Below, piece by piece: positions 35,001 to 48,000 of a stretch of 64,000 nucleotides of DNA. Origin of the DNA: Rugalucina vietnamica (lineage: Eukaryota > Mollusca > Bivalvia > Lucinida > Lucinidae). Position 1 is the first letter of the stretch; the number at the start of each line of letters is the position of its first letter. A program made the position numbers and the translations under genes. The DNA is taken from assembly GCA_964017185.1 (NCBI GenBank), contig OZ024871.1, positions 59,075,226-59,139,225 of the forward strand, in the 5' to 3' direction. The notes below the pieces were generated by a model that saw only the letters and a list, made by a program, of their open reading frames with translations, did no database searches and had not been told where the DNA came from.

Positions 35001-38000
35001 CTCAGGGCACGGACCCTAGAGTCTAATGTCATTAGGAACAAGGCAAACCTTATAGTGTACCTTTGGTGCAAGTACGAATCATTTCTGAACATGGTGGTAA
35101 AGAAAAGTATTGAAATACATTTTTTAAAGAAGTTCTAGATTTTGACCTCTAGCCCCACCCCCCGCACATGGACCCTAGTGTCTGAACCTTACATGGTACC
35201 TATGGTCTAAGTATGAATGCTTTCTGATAAAACTTTGTGGATGTCAAGAAAACAGACTTACAGAAAATATTTATTATGATATTTATCATATTATAAATAA
35301 GTCCTAGATTTTGACCTCTAGCCCCACCCCCTGGGGATGGTACCGAGCATGCAGTATGACAGCAAACCCTATAGGGTATCTATGAACTAAATAAGAATAC
35401 ATCCCTATGATTGTTTGTTAAGATATGGACTTATAGAAGAAACATTAAAATTGTAAACAGCATATTTTAAAGGTGACCTAGATTTTGACCTCCAGCCCTA
35501 CCCCTGGGGATGGGCCCTGGGGTCCGAACTCATGAAAACAAAGCAAACCCTATAGGGTACCTATGGTCCACATATGAATGGGATCTGACCATTGGTTCAT
35601 GAGATATACACCTCTAGAGAAACTTTAACCAAAACTTTGACGTAAATTCCACGAACGTTCCCGAATTACGAACGAAGAAACGAACTAACTAACTAACTAA
35701 CTAACTGTAAACATACGAACGGACGAACGGACAAACGGAAAAGCGAAAGCTATATACCCGTCGGCATAAATGCCGGGGGTATAATAAACTTTCATTCCCC
35801 CTTCCCAAGGATGCTCCACATGAAGTTTGGCTTTGATTGGCCAAGCGGTTTCAGAGGAAAAGATCTTTGAAATTGTGAACGACGGACAACAGACGGACGG
35901 ACGCCGGAGCATTGGTATACTATAAGCTTACCTGTGAGCCTTCGGCTCAGGTGAGCTAATAATCAGGAATGGTCAAATCAAGTCCAGTCCCACCCTGAAA
36001 ACCATGGTGCTAAAAATGACTATTACAAATAAATATTTCAATCGTTTCATCGAATAGATCGAAATAATTGTCTATGCGACACGAGAGTGCAACTAATTTG
36101 TTGTAGTATATTGGAGGTTATGCACGGGCAATTCAGTGAGTAAGCAGTTTACTGTGAATTTGAAGTTCAGTTTCTTGGGCACTCTCTTGAAGTGAACAGC
36201 TTTGTACCAAAATTTGTATAGATATGATGATCTTAAGGTGTTGGATTGCCACCTTCCCTCTAGGAATATACTGCAAGGCACGTAATCTACAGTTTTAACC
36301 GAAACGCTAGCAAAAAATAAGGGCTGGTTGAGGTATGTTTTTGCTGGGCGGCGGGTATTCTATACAGGGTCGAGATCATCCACAGTAGACCTCTGAAAGT
36401 GACCCAGCAATTGTTCAATACTTAAGCTACAGTAGACATTCGAATCACGTCACACTAATTTTGGTCTTTCAAATTTATCCTTCAAGCGCATAAAACCGCA
36501 TATTTATTTTACGTAACAAACAATTCGCCAGCGCTGTCACTTTCTCATGTTCACTGTTCACTTCACAATAAAGTGCGCCACATTGCATCAAATGTGTTGT
36601 TTTGATTTGTTGCCGAAGTGAAGAATAGATATCGCAAGGTGCATGAGCAGCTATTTCCCAAAAGGAGGACATTCATTTACTGAGCTCAATTAAATGTATG
36701 AATTATAAAATTCACTGAAAGTGCACAAAGCCTACACCTAAACATAAGACAAATACATACATCTAGAACCACAACTAATGCTCAGGCGCCTAACCTTATC
36801 TGCAATCCACACCATTTAGTTCGTTGAACATCCGTGGTTATCATCATCGCGCAAACAAATAAATCAAGATAAAACATAATGATGATTTGAAAAAGATGGC
36901 TCACAGATATACTAGAAAAAGTGCCTTGAGAGGCACGTATACCCCCGGCTGGTAGCCACAAAGCCCCTTCCCTACCCCCTACCTATACAACCCTGCACAT
37001 GCTCACCCCTGACATTGAACTTCAACCCCCCATTGAAAGACAGTACCCTTATCAAGTACACTTTAGAAATAAGCACTGTAAAGCACATTGCATACAAACA
37101 TGGGGGAGTGGTGTTTTAGAATGACATATCTATTTTACAGCAGTATACAGAGCTGACGTGTATACTCAATCTAGGACATAATCCACGGACATTATGGGTC
37201 AGGTCCTCAGTCCTAGATTGGAATGAAAATAGAGTGTCATTCTTAAAAAAAAAAAATAGGCCCCAGACCTTGACCTCAAGTCCCACCCCATGCATGGACC
37301 CTTGGGTCCATCCCACCCCAACCCCCATGCATGGACCCTTGGGTCTAACCCTTATGTGGTACCTATTTTGTAAGTATGAATGCTTTCTGACAAATGGTTG
37401 TCAAGATATAGACCTACAGAATATTAATCTTGGTAAATATTCTGTATTTTATAAATGTGTCCTAGATTTTGACCTCCAGCCCCACCCCTAGAGTTTGGTG
37501 CCATGGAATTTAATTCAACCCTAAACGGTATCTATGATCCAAATAGGAATACATTCCAATAAGTCTTTGTTAATATATGAACTTAGAGAAGAAAAAAAAC
37601 ACTATGTAAATAGCACATTTTCAAGGTGACCTAGATTTTGAACTCTAGCCCCACCCCCCAAGCATGGACTCTCAGGTCTGAACTCACGGAAACAAAGCAA
37701 ACCTTATAGGGTACCTAAAGTCCAAATATGAATGGTTTCTGAAAATTGGCTCATGAGATATACACCATTAGAGAAACTTTAACCAAAACTTTGACGCAAA
37801 TTAAAGGTGACCTAGATTTTGACCTCTAGCCCCACCCCCAGGCATGGACCCTGGGGTCCGCACTCTTGGAATCAAAGCTAACCCTATAGGGTACCTAAAG
37901 TCCAAATATGAATGATTTCTGATAAATGGTTCTTGAGATATACACCACTAGAGAAACTTTAACCAAAACTTTGTCGCAAATTAGAGGTGACCTAGATTTT

Positions 38001-39570
38001 GATCTCTAGCCCCACCCCCGGGCATGGACCCTGGGGTCCGAACTCATGGAAACAAGGCAAACCCTATAGGGTACCTATGGTCCAAATATGAATGGTTACT
38101 GACTATAACTGCATTGAGATATACACCACTAGAGAAACTTTAACCAAAACTTTGACTCAAATTCTACTGAACTAACGAACTAACGAACGAACAAACGAAC
38201 ATACGAACGGATGAACGGACAAACGGAAAAGCGAAAACTATATACCCGTCGGCATAAATGCCGGGGGTATAAATATGTTGCCTGGCAACTGGAGATCTGT
38301 GGAAAACCAAACAAGAATACTGAAAATCTGGAGCAAAGAAAAAAAACACCAGTATAACCCCGATGGTCCAACCAAGAAAACAGGATACACAATTCATACG
38401 AGCCAAGGTCAGTATGGCATACTAATAAATTTAAATATCATGGGAGCGCGGAGGCCTAGTGGTAGAGCGTCGGACTCTGAATCGAGAGGTCCTGGGTTCG
38501 ATCCCCACAAGGGTCACCGTGTTGTGTCCATGAGTAAGACACATTTACTCCATAGAGTACTGGTTAAAACCCAGGAAGCGATGGCTCCGTCCAACATGAC
38601 TGAAAAGTTGTTGACTGGGACGTTAAACCTCAATAAAATATAAATAATAAATAAATAAATAAATAAATTTAAATAAATAAATAAATTTAAATAACTTAGC
38701 CACGGCATGAGAATGTCTGCTTTGTGCATATAAAAATAAAAGTACTGCGCGCAGCTTAGCGACGTTACAACTTTATTATATACGAAACAGTGTGTTAATC
38801 ATAACGTAGGAGCCTCTGACCCCTTGTTCCTTAGCTGTACACTCAGGTTTGTGTTGGATAGGGTAGAAAAATCTTTTAAGGTAGGTTTTCTCAAGACACA
38901 GCGTATTGATATCCTACATTAATGCAATTAACATGCTGCAACTATAAGTCCGACTCGTATTGACGTTTCCAAGTTTGTTAGTCATTTTCCCACTTAGTCA
39001 CATTTCCCACTTAAGCGCCTGACAGACGTTTTCCTAGATAGTCGTAACTTTTTCCTACTTTAGCGCATTTCCAACTTAGTCGCCTAACATGAGTATGACC
39101 AGACCTTTAACCCAAACATACTTTCAGGTCACTTAGACCTAATTTCATGGTTCAGTGATTTTGCTTTATATCTCAACACTCAATGATCATATTTCTTTCA
39201 CATTATGAGTAAGTATGACTAGACCTTTGACCCTGAAGTACTTATAGGTCAGTGTGACCTTATTTCACGGTTCAGTGATTTTGCCTTGTATTTTTGAGAC
39301 TCAGTTGGTATATGAACACACTTCTTTCACAATATGAGTGAGACCTTTAAATCTTAGGTAGTTATAGGTTTACTTCCATGGTTCAGTGATTTTGCCTTAT
39401 TGCATCAAGGCAAAAAGATGTAAGAGCATAATGCTTTGGGTTACAGGTTGGGTGTGGTCTTATGTTTGACAAAGGTCAGAAGCAGTCGAGCGCGCTGTCC
39501 TGAGACAGCTCTTATTGTATGTACACCACCATGCTCAAGAATCGAGTTAACAGTTGCTATGGAAACCATG

Positions 39571-39602
<32 letters not shown>

Positions 39603-39948
39603 CATAGTGAAAAAGAGTTTATCTTTTAGGCCATTTTTATTTTTTTTTTGCAATGAAATATTTGGCACCCATGAAAAATTGTCCTGGGGGTGCAAGGTAG
39701 GTCAAATTAGCTCCCAGGGTATCTCCAGTATTGTACATATTGAGCTTCAGTAATGGGTAACATAAATTGAATCAATTAACTTACAATGTTTAGATCATCT
39801 AGCCTGGTTGATACACCGGCCAACATCTGCTCTCTCTCACCAGCCTGCTCAGGACAAGGATATAGAGTGGCTTTAAACCTGAAATAAAACTAGCTGTATT
39901 TTAATCTTGATAATTGTATAAGTTCAAAATGAAAATCAAAGGTACAAA

Positions 39949-39984
<36 letters not shown>

Positions 39985-42900
39985 TAAATTTTAATAAATT
40001 AGTATTCCTGGCCAAACTGATAAATGTATACAACAACCAATATTTTCATTAGTAATTCATCTAAAGAAGAACAATCCATCTTGAGCAGCTGCTGTTTTTA
40101 AAACTGAAGACCTGGCAGAGTTACCACACTTGAGCAGACAAATTCCCTAACATTTCCCTGACAGATTGTTGAACTTTCAGGACATCTTTGAACTTGGTCT
40201 CCTTGATAGATTATGCAACATTTCTGAGAGCTTTGAAGTCTTAGTCATCAAAAAATCAAGGAGTTCAGCTATATAATGTTACGTCTACACTGGGCCACGT
40301 TCTCACCATGTCCTTACCATGTCCTAATCATTTCAAGGACGTGTCGAGGACGGGGTCAAAATGAAACGATTTCTGGTTTGTAAGTTCACACTACGTCCCC
40401 ACCACGTCCTTACTACGTCCACACCATGTCCTTACTAGGTCCTTCACCTTTCCACTAGGTTCTCACTATCCGCTCACCAAGCTCATCCCACTTATATTCT
40501 TGGGCAAGTTATAAATACAACAGGCTTAGCAGACACAATTGAATCCAAAATTGATATTGAAATGCAGACTCTTAGAGATGACATGAAAGGCTTAAAAGAC
40601 ACAGTATATGAGGCAATAAATGGTCTCAAAAGCCAAGTAGAGAAATCGATGAATGTCACAAGACTGCATCAAAATCAGGACACCACTGAGCACACCCGTA
40701 GTACTGTAATTCAGGAAACAACTGAAGTAATAGACATCACCAGTACTAGTGAGAACCAACAATCAGTGGAAAGTGCTACCAGTTATGAAGAGTCTGTAGA
40801 ACGCAGAGGTTTTAGGTGATTCTGTGACCAGGGTCCTTAGCAGTAGAAGACTGTCTGATGATGATATCAAAGTCAAGGTTAAAAGCCATTCTGGTGGTCC
40901 ACTGGAGGACATACACAACAGTATTACAAAAATGGCTGAAGATGACGATGTGTCAATCTGTGCTGCTGATGTTATTCTAATTCATGCTGGGACAAATAAC
41001 TTATCAGATGGCGACACTGAGGAAAACGTAACCAAACAGCTACATCGCATTACTGAAATAACAGAAGATGTGAATCCATTCTGTAAAATAATAGTATCCT
41101 CCATTCTCCCACATAAAAATGATAGATTGGGAAATCAATTGATCAAGAAAACTAACATGTCTATAGAAAAGTTATGTAGATCAAAAGCATACTGTTTCAT
41201 GGAAAATTCTCAAATACTACTAGAAAATGGAACACCAGACCCAAATCTGTATAAAGATAACATACATCTCAATGCCAAAGGAGGCAAAAACTTTGGAGAA
41301 GCTATCAGTCACAACATTAGAGAGCTGCTAAAGCTTCCTGCGAAGGCATCAGCAGCTCATGAACAGGATTTTCATTCAGGGAGGCAATCAGGGAGGAGTT
41401 TAAACACAAAGAACAACAACAGGAACAACGACAATCAGGACAGCAGCAGAAATTACAACAACCAAAATACAAACAACAACAGCAAAACCAGCACAAGGAA
41501 CAATGGCAACTACCGATACAGAAGGAATCAAAACAACAACACTCACAACAACTGGAACAACAACACTCACAACAACAATCGCAACAACAACTGGAACAAG
41601 AGCAATCACAACAACATCAACAAGAACAACAGCAACAACTGGAATGGAATGATGCTAATTCCAATACCATTCCTTCCACCATGGTTTCAACAGCAGAGCA
41701 ACCAGATGACCATGAACAATATGTAAACATTAATACTGATTGGAACCCAGGCTCATCACATGAATGCATGGTTTGAAAAGAAAGGACTTTCTATTGTTCA
41801 CTTAAACATTCACTATTTGTATCCAAAACTAGATGAAATTAAAGTTTTGACAAATTACCAAAATATAGACTTTCTTGAACCAACAGTTTTCTGATAATGA
41901 GTTAAATATTTCAAATTATAATATGTTTCGAAAAGACAGACAGAGTCATGGCGGTGGCTTAATAGTCTACACTAAATCAAACCTTGCATGCATTCATCGT
42001 GATGACCTGGAGACAGAAAAAATTGAAACACTGTGGTTGGAAGTCAAAAACAATAGACAAAAACTATTTCTATTATGCTATTGCTATAGGCCACCCTCAG
42101 CCACGAGTGCATGGCTAGAAAGCTTTGATGCAATGATGGAACTGGCAATATCAGAAGCCAAGGAAATAATAGTGAGGGGTGACTTTAATGTAAATGTTAT
42201 GAATGATACCAGCAGTACCAGGAATTGGCTTCTAACAACAGACAGTGCAAATTTGACACAACTTGTAACAAAGCCAACCAGAGTAACCCCTACATCAGAG
42301 ACATTAATTGATCATGCATACACAAACACACCAGAAAACATTATAGAAGTGTCGGTACCAATTCTAGGTATAAGTGATCACTATCCTGTTTGTATAACCA
42401 GAAAACTGTCAAAGACATTTGATAATGGACCTGTTCACAAAATCATAAATTACAGGAGTACAAGGACTTTTGATGAGGGACAATTTATTAATGATCTGAT
42501 CAACCAACCATGGTCAGTCATGGACATTTTTGATGATTCCAATGATGCTTTGGATTACTTTTCTGACATCTTTAATTCTGTATTATCAAATCATGCTCCT
42601 CAGAAACAAAAACGAGTAAAACGTCCCAAACAGCCTAATTGGATGAATGAAGAGATTCTATCAGCCATGAAAACACGAGACAGATTCAAATCCACCAAAA
42701 ATAATTCACAGTATGCCTTATGGCAAAACAGAGTCAAAGCCTTAATCCGCAATGCCAAGACAAGGTTATATTCAGAATCAATCAGTACTAATAGTAACCC
42801 AAGGCATCTTTGGAAAAATCTAAATGACATGACAGAAAAGTCAACTCAGTCTTGTACTAACTTTATCAATGACGAGGATGGTAGTCCTATTTTGGATCCA

Positions 42901-44739
42901 AAAGTTTGTGCAAACACATTCAATAACTTTTTTACTTCTATCCATACAAAGTTCAGTACTGAAAATAATTGCAACACTCAATCAGAGCGTCCAGATTTAA
43001 ACACTATTAATGATCACGTCAAAGCAAAGCTAGAAAAAAATACTGAATTTTGAATTCCCTTTGTGACTGAAGCATTTATTTTAAAACAGCTCCAGCATCT
43101 TAAAACGGATAAGGCTACAGGCATTGATGGCTTAAGTGCAAAATATCTGAAGCTTTCTGCCCAAATAATTTCTAAACCATTAGCAGCCATTCTTAATTTT
43201 AGTATTCAAACTGGTTCCTATCCAGATTCTCTCAAAAAAGCAAAAGTTACTCCAATATTCAAGAAGGGAAACAAAGCAGATATAAATAACTACCGCCCAA
43301 TCTCAGTTTTGCCTATCATTAATTCCATATTCGAACGCCATATATGTAACTATTTGATAGACTATTTGGAATCAAACAACCTACTTTACAATCATCAATT
43401 TGGTTTCAGAAGACGTCACTCCTGTCAGACAGCCCTGGCCAAAATAGTAGACACCTGGCTCAATGCACTAAATAACAAAGAAACTGTTGGTGCAGTATTT
43501 CTGGATCTGACCAAGGCATTTGACCTCGTCAATCATAAATTACTGTTGCAAAAGCTAGCAGCGTATAAATTCAGTAGCAATGCTCAGTCATATCTGACCA
43601 ACCGCTCCCAGCAGGTACACATCTCGGGTAAGTTATCAGACCCAAAGAAAATAGCAGCTGGAGTACCTCAAGGATCAGTCCTTGGACCATTGCTTTTTCT
43701 CATCTACATAAATGATTTGCCATTATCAATACAAACCTGCATCCTAGATTTGTTTGCAGATGACGCCACTCTAACTTGTTCTGATCCATCAGATCCTAAT
43801 CTGACTAAATGTCTAAATGAGGATCTACAGAAATTTCATGACTGGTGTATCAGAAATAATATGGTAATAAATGTGCCTAAAACTAAAGCAATCTTCATTG
43901 CACCACAAAATGCAGCAAATAAAATTCTGGAAAGAAAACAAGACTTAAAACTTGCAAATGAGACCATCCAAGTATCAACCAATGAAAAACTGTTGGGAGT
44001 TCACATAGACAGTACACTGTCCTGGACTACACAAGTGGAAAGTGCAATTAAAAAATGCAATTCTCTACTACATTTACTCAGTAGAATTAAGCACTACCTG
44101 CCTATACCAACAAGAAAACTTTTCTTTAATGCATATATTCTACCGCACATGGATTACTGCTGCACTATCTGGGGAAACATCAATGGCAACCTCACGGAAT
44201 GTATGGTAAAATTTCAGAAACGGGCAGCTAGAATTATACTAGATAGAAGCATAGATACACGCTCAGAAGATATGTTTACTGAATTAAATTGGATGACATT
44301 TCCAAACAGAGTTAAATTTCAAAAATCAGTTTTGATGTACAAGATTTTTAACAATCATTCGCCATCATACCTTCTTGACAATTTCACTTTGACTTCAGAG
44401 GTTTGTCAAAGATCACTAAGATCAACAACAGAAAACTCACTGTATGTCCCTAAACCTAATATTGAATTATTTCGCAAGTCCCTGTCATATTCTGGATCCA
44501 AAATATGGAATGCCATCCCAGATCATATTAGAAGAAGCACCTCTGTAACTCAGTTTAAAACAGAGTATCTAAGATGGACTTTCCAAAACTAAGGAGTACC
44601 ATTATCACATATTAGTGTTTTTCTAGTATGTATATTGTTGTAATTTTATGTGAATATTGTATATAATTGTATGTTTCAAATGAGGACCCCAAAGAAGATT
44701 GGATGAAAAGCCAACTGGGCCTCCTCTTTAAATAAAGTC

Positions 44740-44780
<41 letters not shown>

Positions 44781-44969
44781 ACTTCGTCCTTTCAATGTCC
44801 TCACGAAGACTAAGCAGTTCATGCCACGTGCATACTACGTTTTCAGCACGTTCTAACTGTTTATATATTATAATAATAATAATTGTGCTCAGTTGAAGAA
44901 AGAGTAAAACTCCATCCTCAATGCTGCCATTAAATAATCTGTTGTAATAATGTTTATAGTGAAACCTTT

Positions 44970-45016
<47 letters not shown>

Positions 45017-48000
45017 AGCTCATAGCTAGGGGCGCACCCAGCAATATCTCATCCTATCATGAGAGTGCACCGGGTAAGTTTTGGTGTTATTGAAGGAGAG
45101 CCAATTGCAAGAGTACTTCTCGGTTATTTTGTTTCTATTTCTACTCAACTCAACTCAATTTTATTTGCAAATCACATAACATTTAACACGGGGGTGATTC
45201 AATTGATACCACCTGTGCTGTCGTCCGAGACGTTACTGCATATATTGCTGTCGTCCGAGTATTCCGGTTTCCGTCCGAGTACTACGGCTGTCGTTATCAT
45301 CAGTGCCCCTGTTTCAGTGTCCACAGGGCCAAAATTTCGTCGCTATTCAGCGCAATTATCACGGAAAATTGTCAAGAAGGTATTTATCGTTATTTCCAAC
45401 GTGTTTCCAACTTTCTTAACATATAGATAATCTCATGAACTTATTTTGAGTACAAAACATTGTTTTCTCGCGTGTTTTTCTTACTTTCAAAATATGCAAA
45501 CATTCCTCATAAACGAAAGTAGCTGGACTATTTCGTTTTCCATTTAGCCTTTGAAAACTATAATCATTTCCCCAACCCGTTGCGTCCTTCAAATTTTATT
45601 TGCCATTTTTAAAAAGCGTGATACGGCTGTCGTTGACCCCTGATACCGCTGGCGGTTGTTTATTGATCAGTACGATACGGCTGTCGATAGTATTTTGAGA
45701 TGGCATATTGCCCATTGAAATCAAATTCAACGCATTTTATGCATTTTTTTTTTTTTGTAGTTTCTGAATAGTTTTCATTTGCAACTGATAAAAGGACAGT
45801 ATAGACTTTCTATTTTCTTGCTTCAAACCAAGCAACTTTACATATAAACACCACACACGCAAGAAAACTGTATCATTTATTAAATTCGAAGTTTCACCAT
45901 TTATTAAAGCATGCGTTAAGCGTGGTAGGACAGCTTTCAGTGACACCCGTGTTCATTACTTGCTCCCATCTGCAGTGGCTCCTCACAGCCCTCTGAAACT
46001 AGTGCCTCAGATGACGACTCGACATCGGTTAAAGCGCTATCGTCCCAAAAAATGGCAAAATTAAAATTTAGGTGTCTACTGAACTGTTGTATCAGCTTGA
46101 ATGACACATGCAGTATTTTACCGCTATAACTACGAGTATGTTAAATAGCACGTGCTACTACCGATTAGACAGGCTGTCCCTACTTTATATGTAAAGTTGC
46201 TTAATGCGACCACAAGAGAAAGGAAATTTATGTCTAACTCACTATGTTCAAACGACATAAATTATATATAGCTCGAATTTGACCTCATGTGCGTCAAAAG
46301 ATCGACGAGTCTACTTAGTAGCACGTGAAAGGATATTCAGACTGTAACAGTACAAATACTTACTGTGCGGGCAACTGAAGTGTAACAGAAAACTTGTGCT
46401 CATTTCTACGGCTATCCCCCGCCCGCCCCGGGGATGGGGGACGGGCGTGGTTACAAATGACCAGTGCATTACACAAAGGATCAATCAGTCACTTTCGCCA
46501 CAGTTTGTCTTCTTTTGTGACGCTCATCAAAGTTTAAGTTATATACACTACACTTTCTTATTTGGATAATGCATGCGAAAATGATTGAGAAAGTAAGGCA
46601 ATCGGTCACTACATATATACGACGTTCAATATTCATAACTTGGTTTGATCAGGGCGGCGGTGTGCCATGTAAATATCTAACCGTTCGTGTAGATACAACC
46701 CACTGGTTTATCGTTAGAATTATGAACAGAGTGAAGCAGATGTTGTTTCATTCATATTTCTGAAATCTAGGAGGCCTTAAACTTAGTTTTACCCGTATAT
46801 TTGGATCTACCACCTGTTCTAAATTGTCGACATCCGTAACGAGTTTAACCGATAGCCGTATCACACATATTTACAACTGATCGACAGCAGTAACACCAAA
46901 AGTTAAACGCCCCTTCAAAACCTTTCTGCTTTGGATTTTTTTAAAACTGTAAAAGGTTTTATCTTTGCAGTTATGTTTTCCACGTTGTCCAATAAATGGT
47001 CAGAAATGAGAGATGCTGATTTTTACAGTATTTGCATATTTATGTGATTTTTGCTATTTTACGATTAAACACATGTTTGTATGAAAACTTAAGACCCAAA
47101 AGCCCGTACAAACATATTGCACGATAGAAAAATATCTAACAACACATTCTAGCAGAAAAAATATAAATAATACCTTCAGATTCGATTGTGATCCACTTTT
47201 ACGTGTGTACTGGTTGTGTAACGACAGTCGTAGTACTCAGACGGAAACCGGAATACTCGGACGACAGCAATATATGCAGTAACGTCTCGGACGACAGCAC
47301 AGGTGGTATCAATTGAATCACCCCCGTGTTTAACATTTCAAAATAATTGACGCGCAAGCTATTGCTTGAGGGAACGAGTAAATTAAAACGAAATAAATAG
47401 GGGAGGACGTGATAAGAACCTGGAGTAAATGTGGTAAGAACCTACAGAGGACGTGTTGGGGACCGCAAGTATGTGATAAGAATGCAGTGAAGTCTTCTAG
47501 GACGTACTATGGACCAGGGTACCCACGCTTTTGTCAAAACCAAATTCCAGGACTTTTCCAGGCCAGATGAGTAATTTTCAAGGTCTGATCACACCAAATA
47601 TCCAGGACTTTTCCAGGATCATCAAATTTTTAACTCGCAACAAGAAACAGTTTTTTTTTTTATCTGAAACAGCGGACCTTGGTAATTGGGAGTAAGGATT
47701 TGACTTTGCACATTCTTAACTTTGAGGAACTATGTTTAAACAAACCCTTTTATCGAAATTTGAGAACGCATCCGCATTAATAACTTTGATCCGTGTGTAT
47801 TCGGACTCCCTCGGCCAAACCGATTATTTCCCTTGTTCGGTTGTGTATGAAAGCCCTGTATATAAGACGGTACCGAAAAAAAAAAAAACCGAATATAGCG
47901 CCTCGCCCGAAAATATGATCAACAACGAACGATATTACCTATTTTATTGTTCACTTGTTCGCCGCTTTAAATCTTACACTTCTTTCTGGGCCTGACATTT

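Larger units (their letters stand above)
40500..44779 (+). mobile_element. CR1/L2-like LINE, 5'-truncated, several lesions
   Basis: It carries an ORF1 with an SGNH esterase domain and an ORF2 with an APE-type endonuclease and a reverse transcriptase. The 3' end has AATAAAG and an (ATT)n tail at 44737-44779. The copy lacks the start of ORF1 and has at least two frameshifts plus one in-frame stop, so it cannot move by itself. It interrupts the T1 element: the flanks rejoin to match the empty copy at 5979-6957. No clear target duplication was seen. Esterase-type ORF1 proteins are known in the CR1/L2 branch. Confidence 0.9.

Noticed and set aside
38441-38520. tRNA gene
   Set aside because: A and B boxes are present, but the 3' acceptor half is missing, a SINE body and A-rich tail follow, and a 14-bp target duplication flanks the whole unit.
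39436-39753. Membrane-like small protein with poly-Phe
   Set aside because: It arises from a long T tract next to a reversed F2 fragment.
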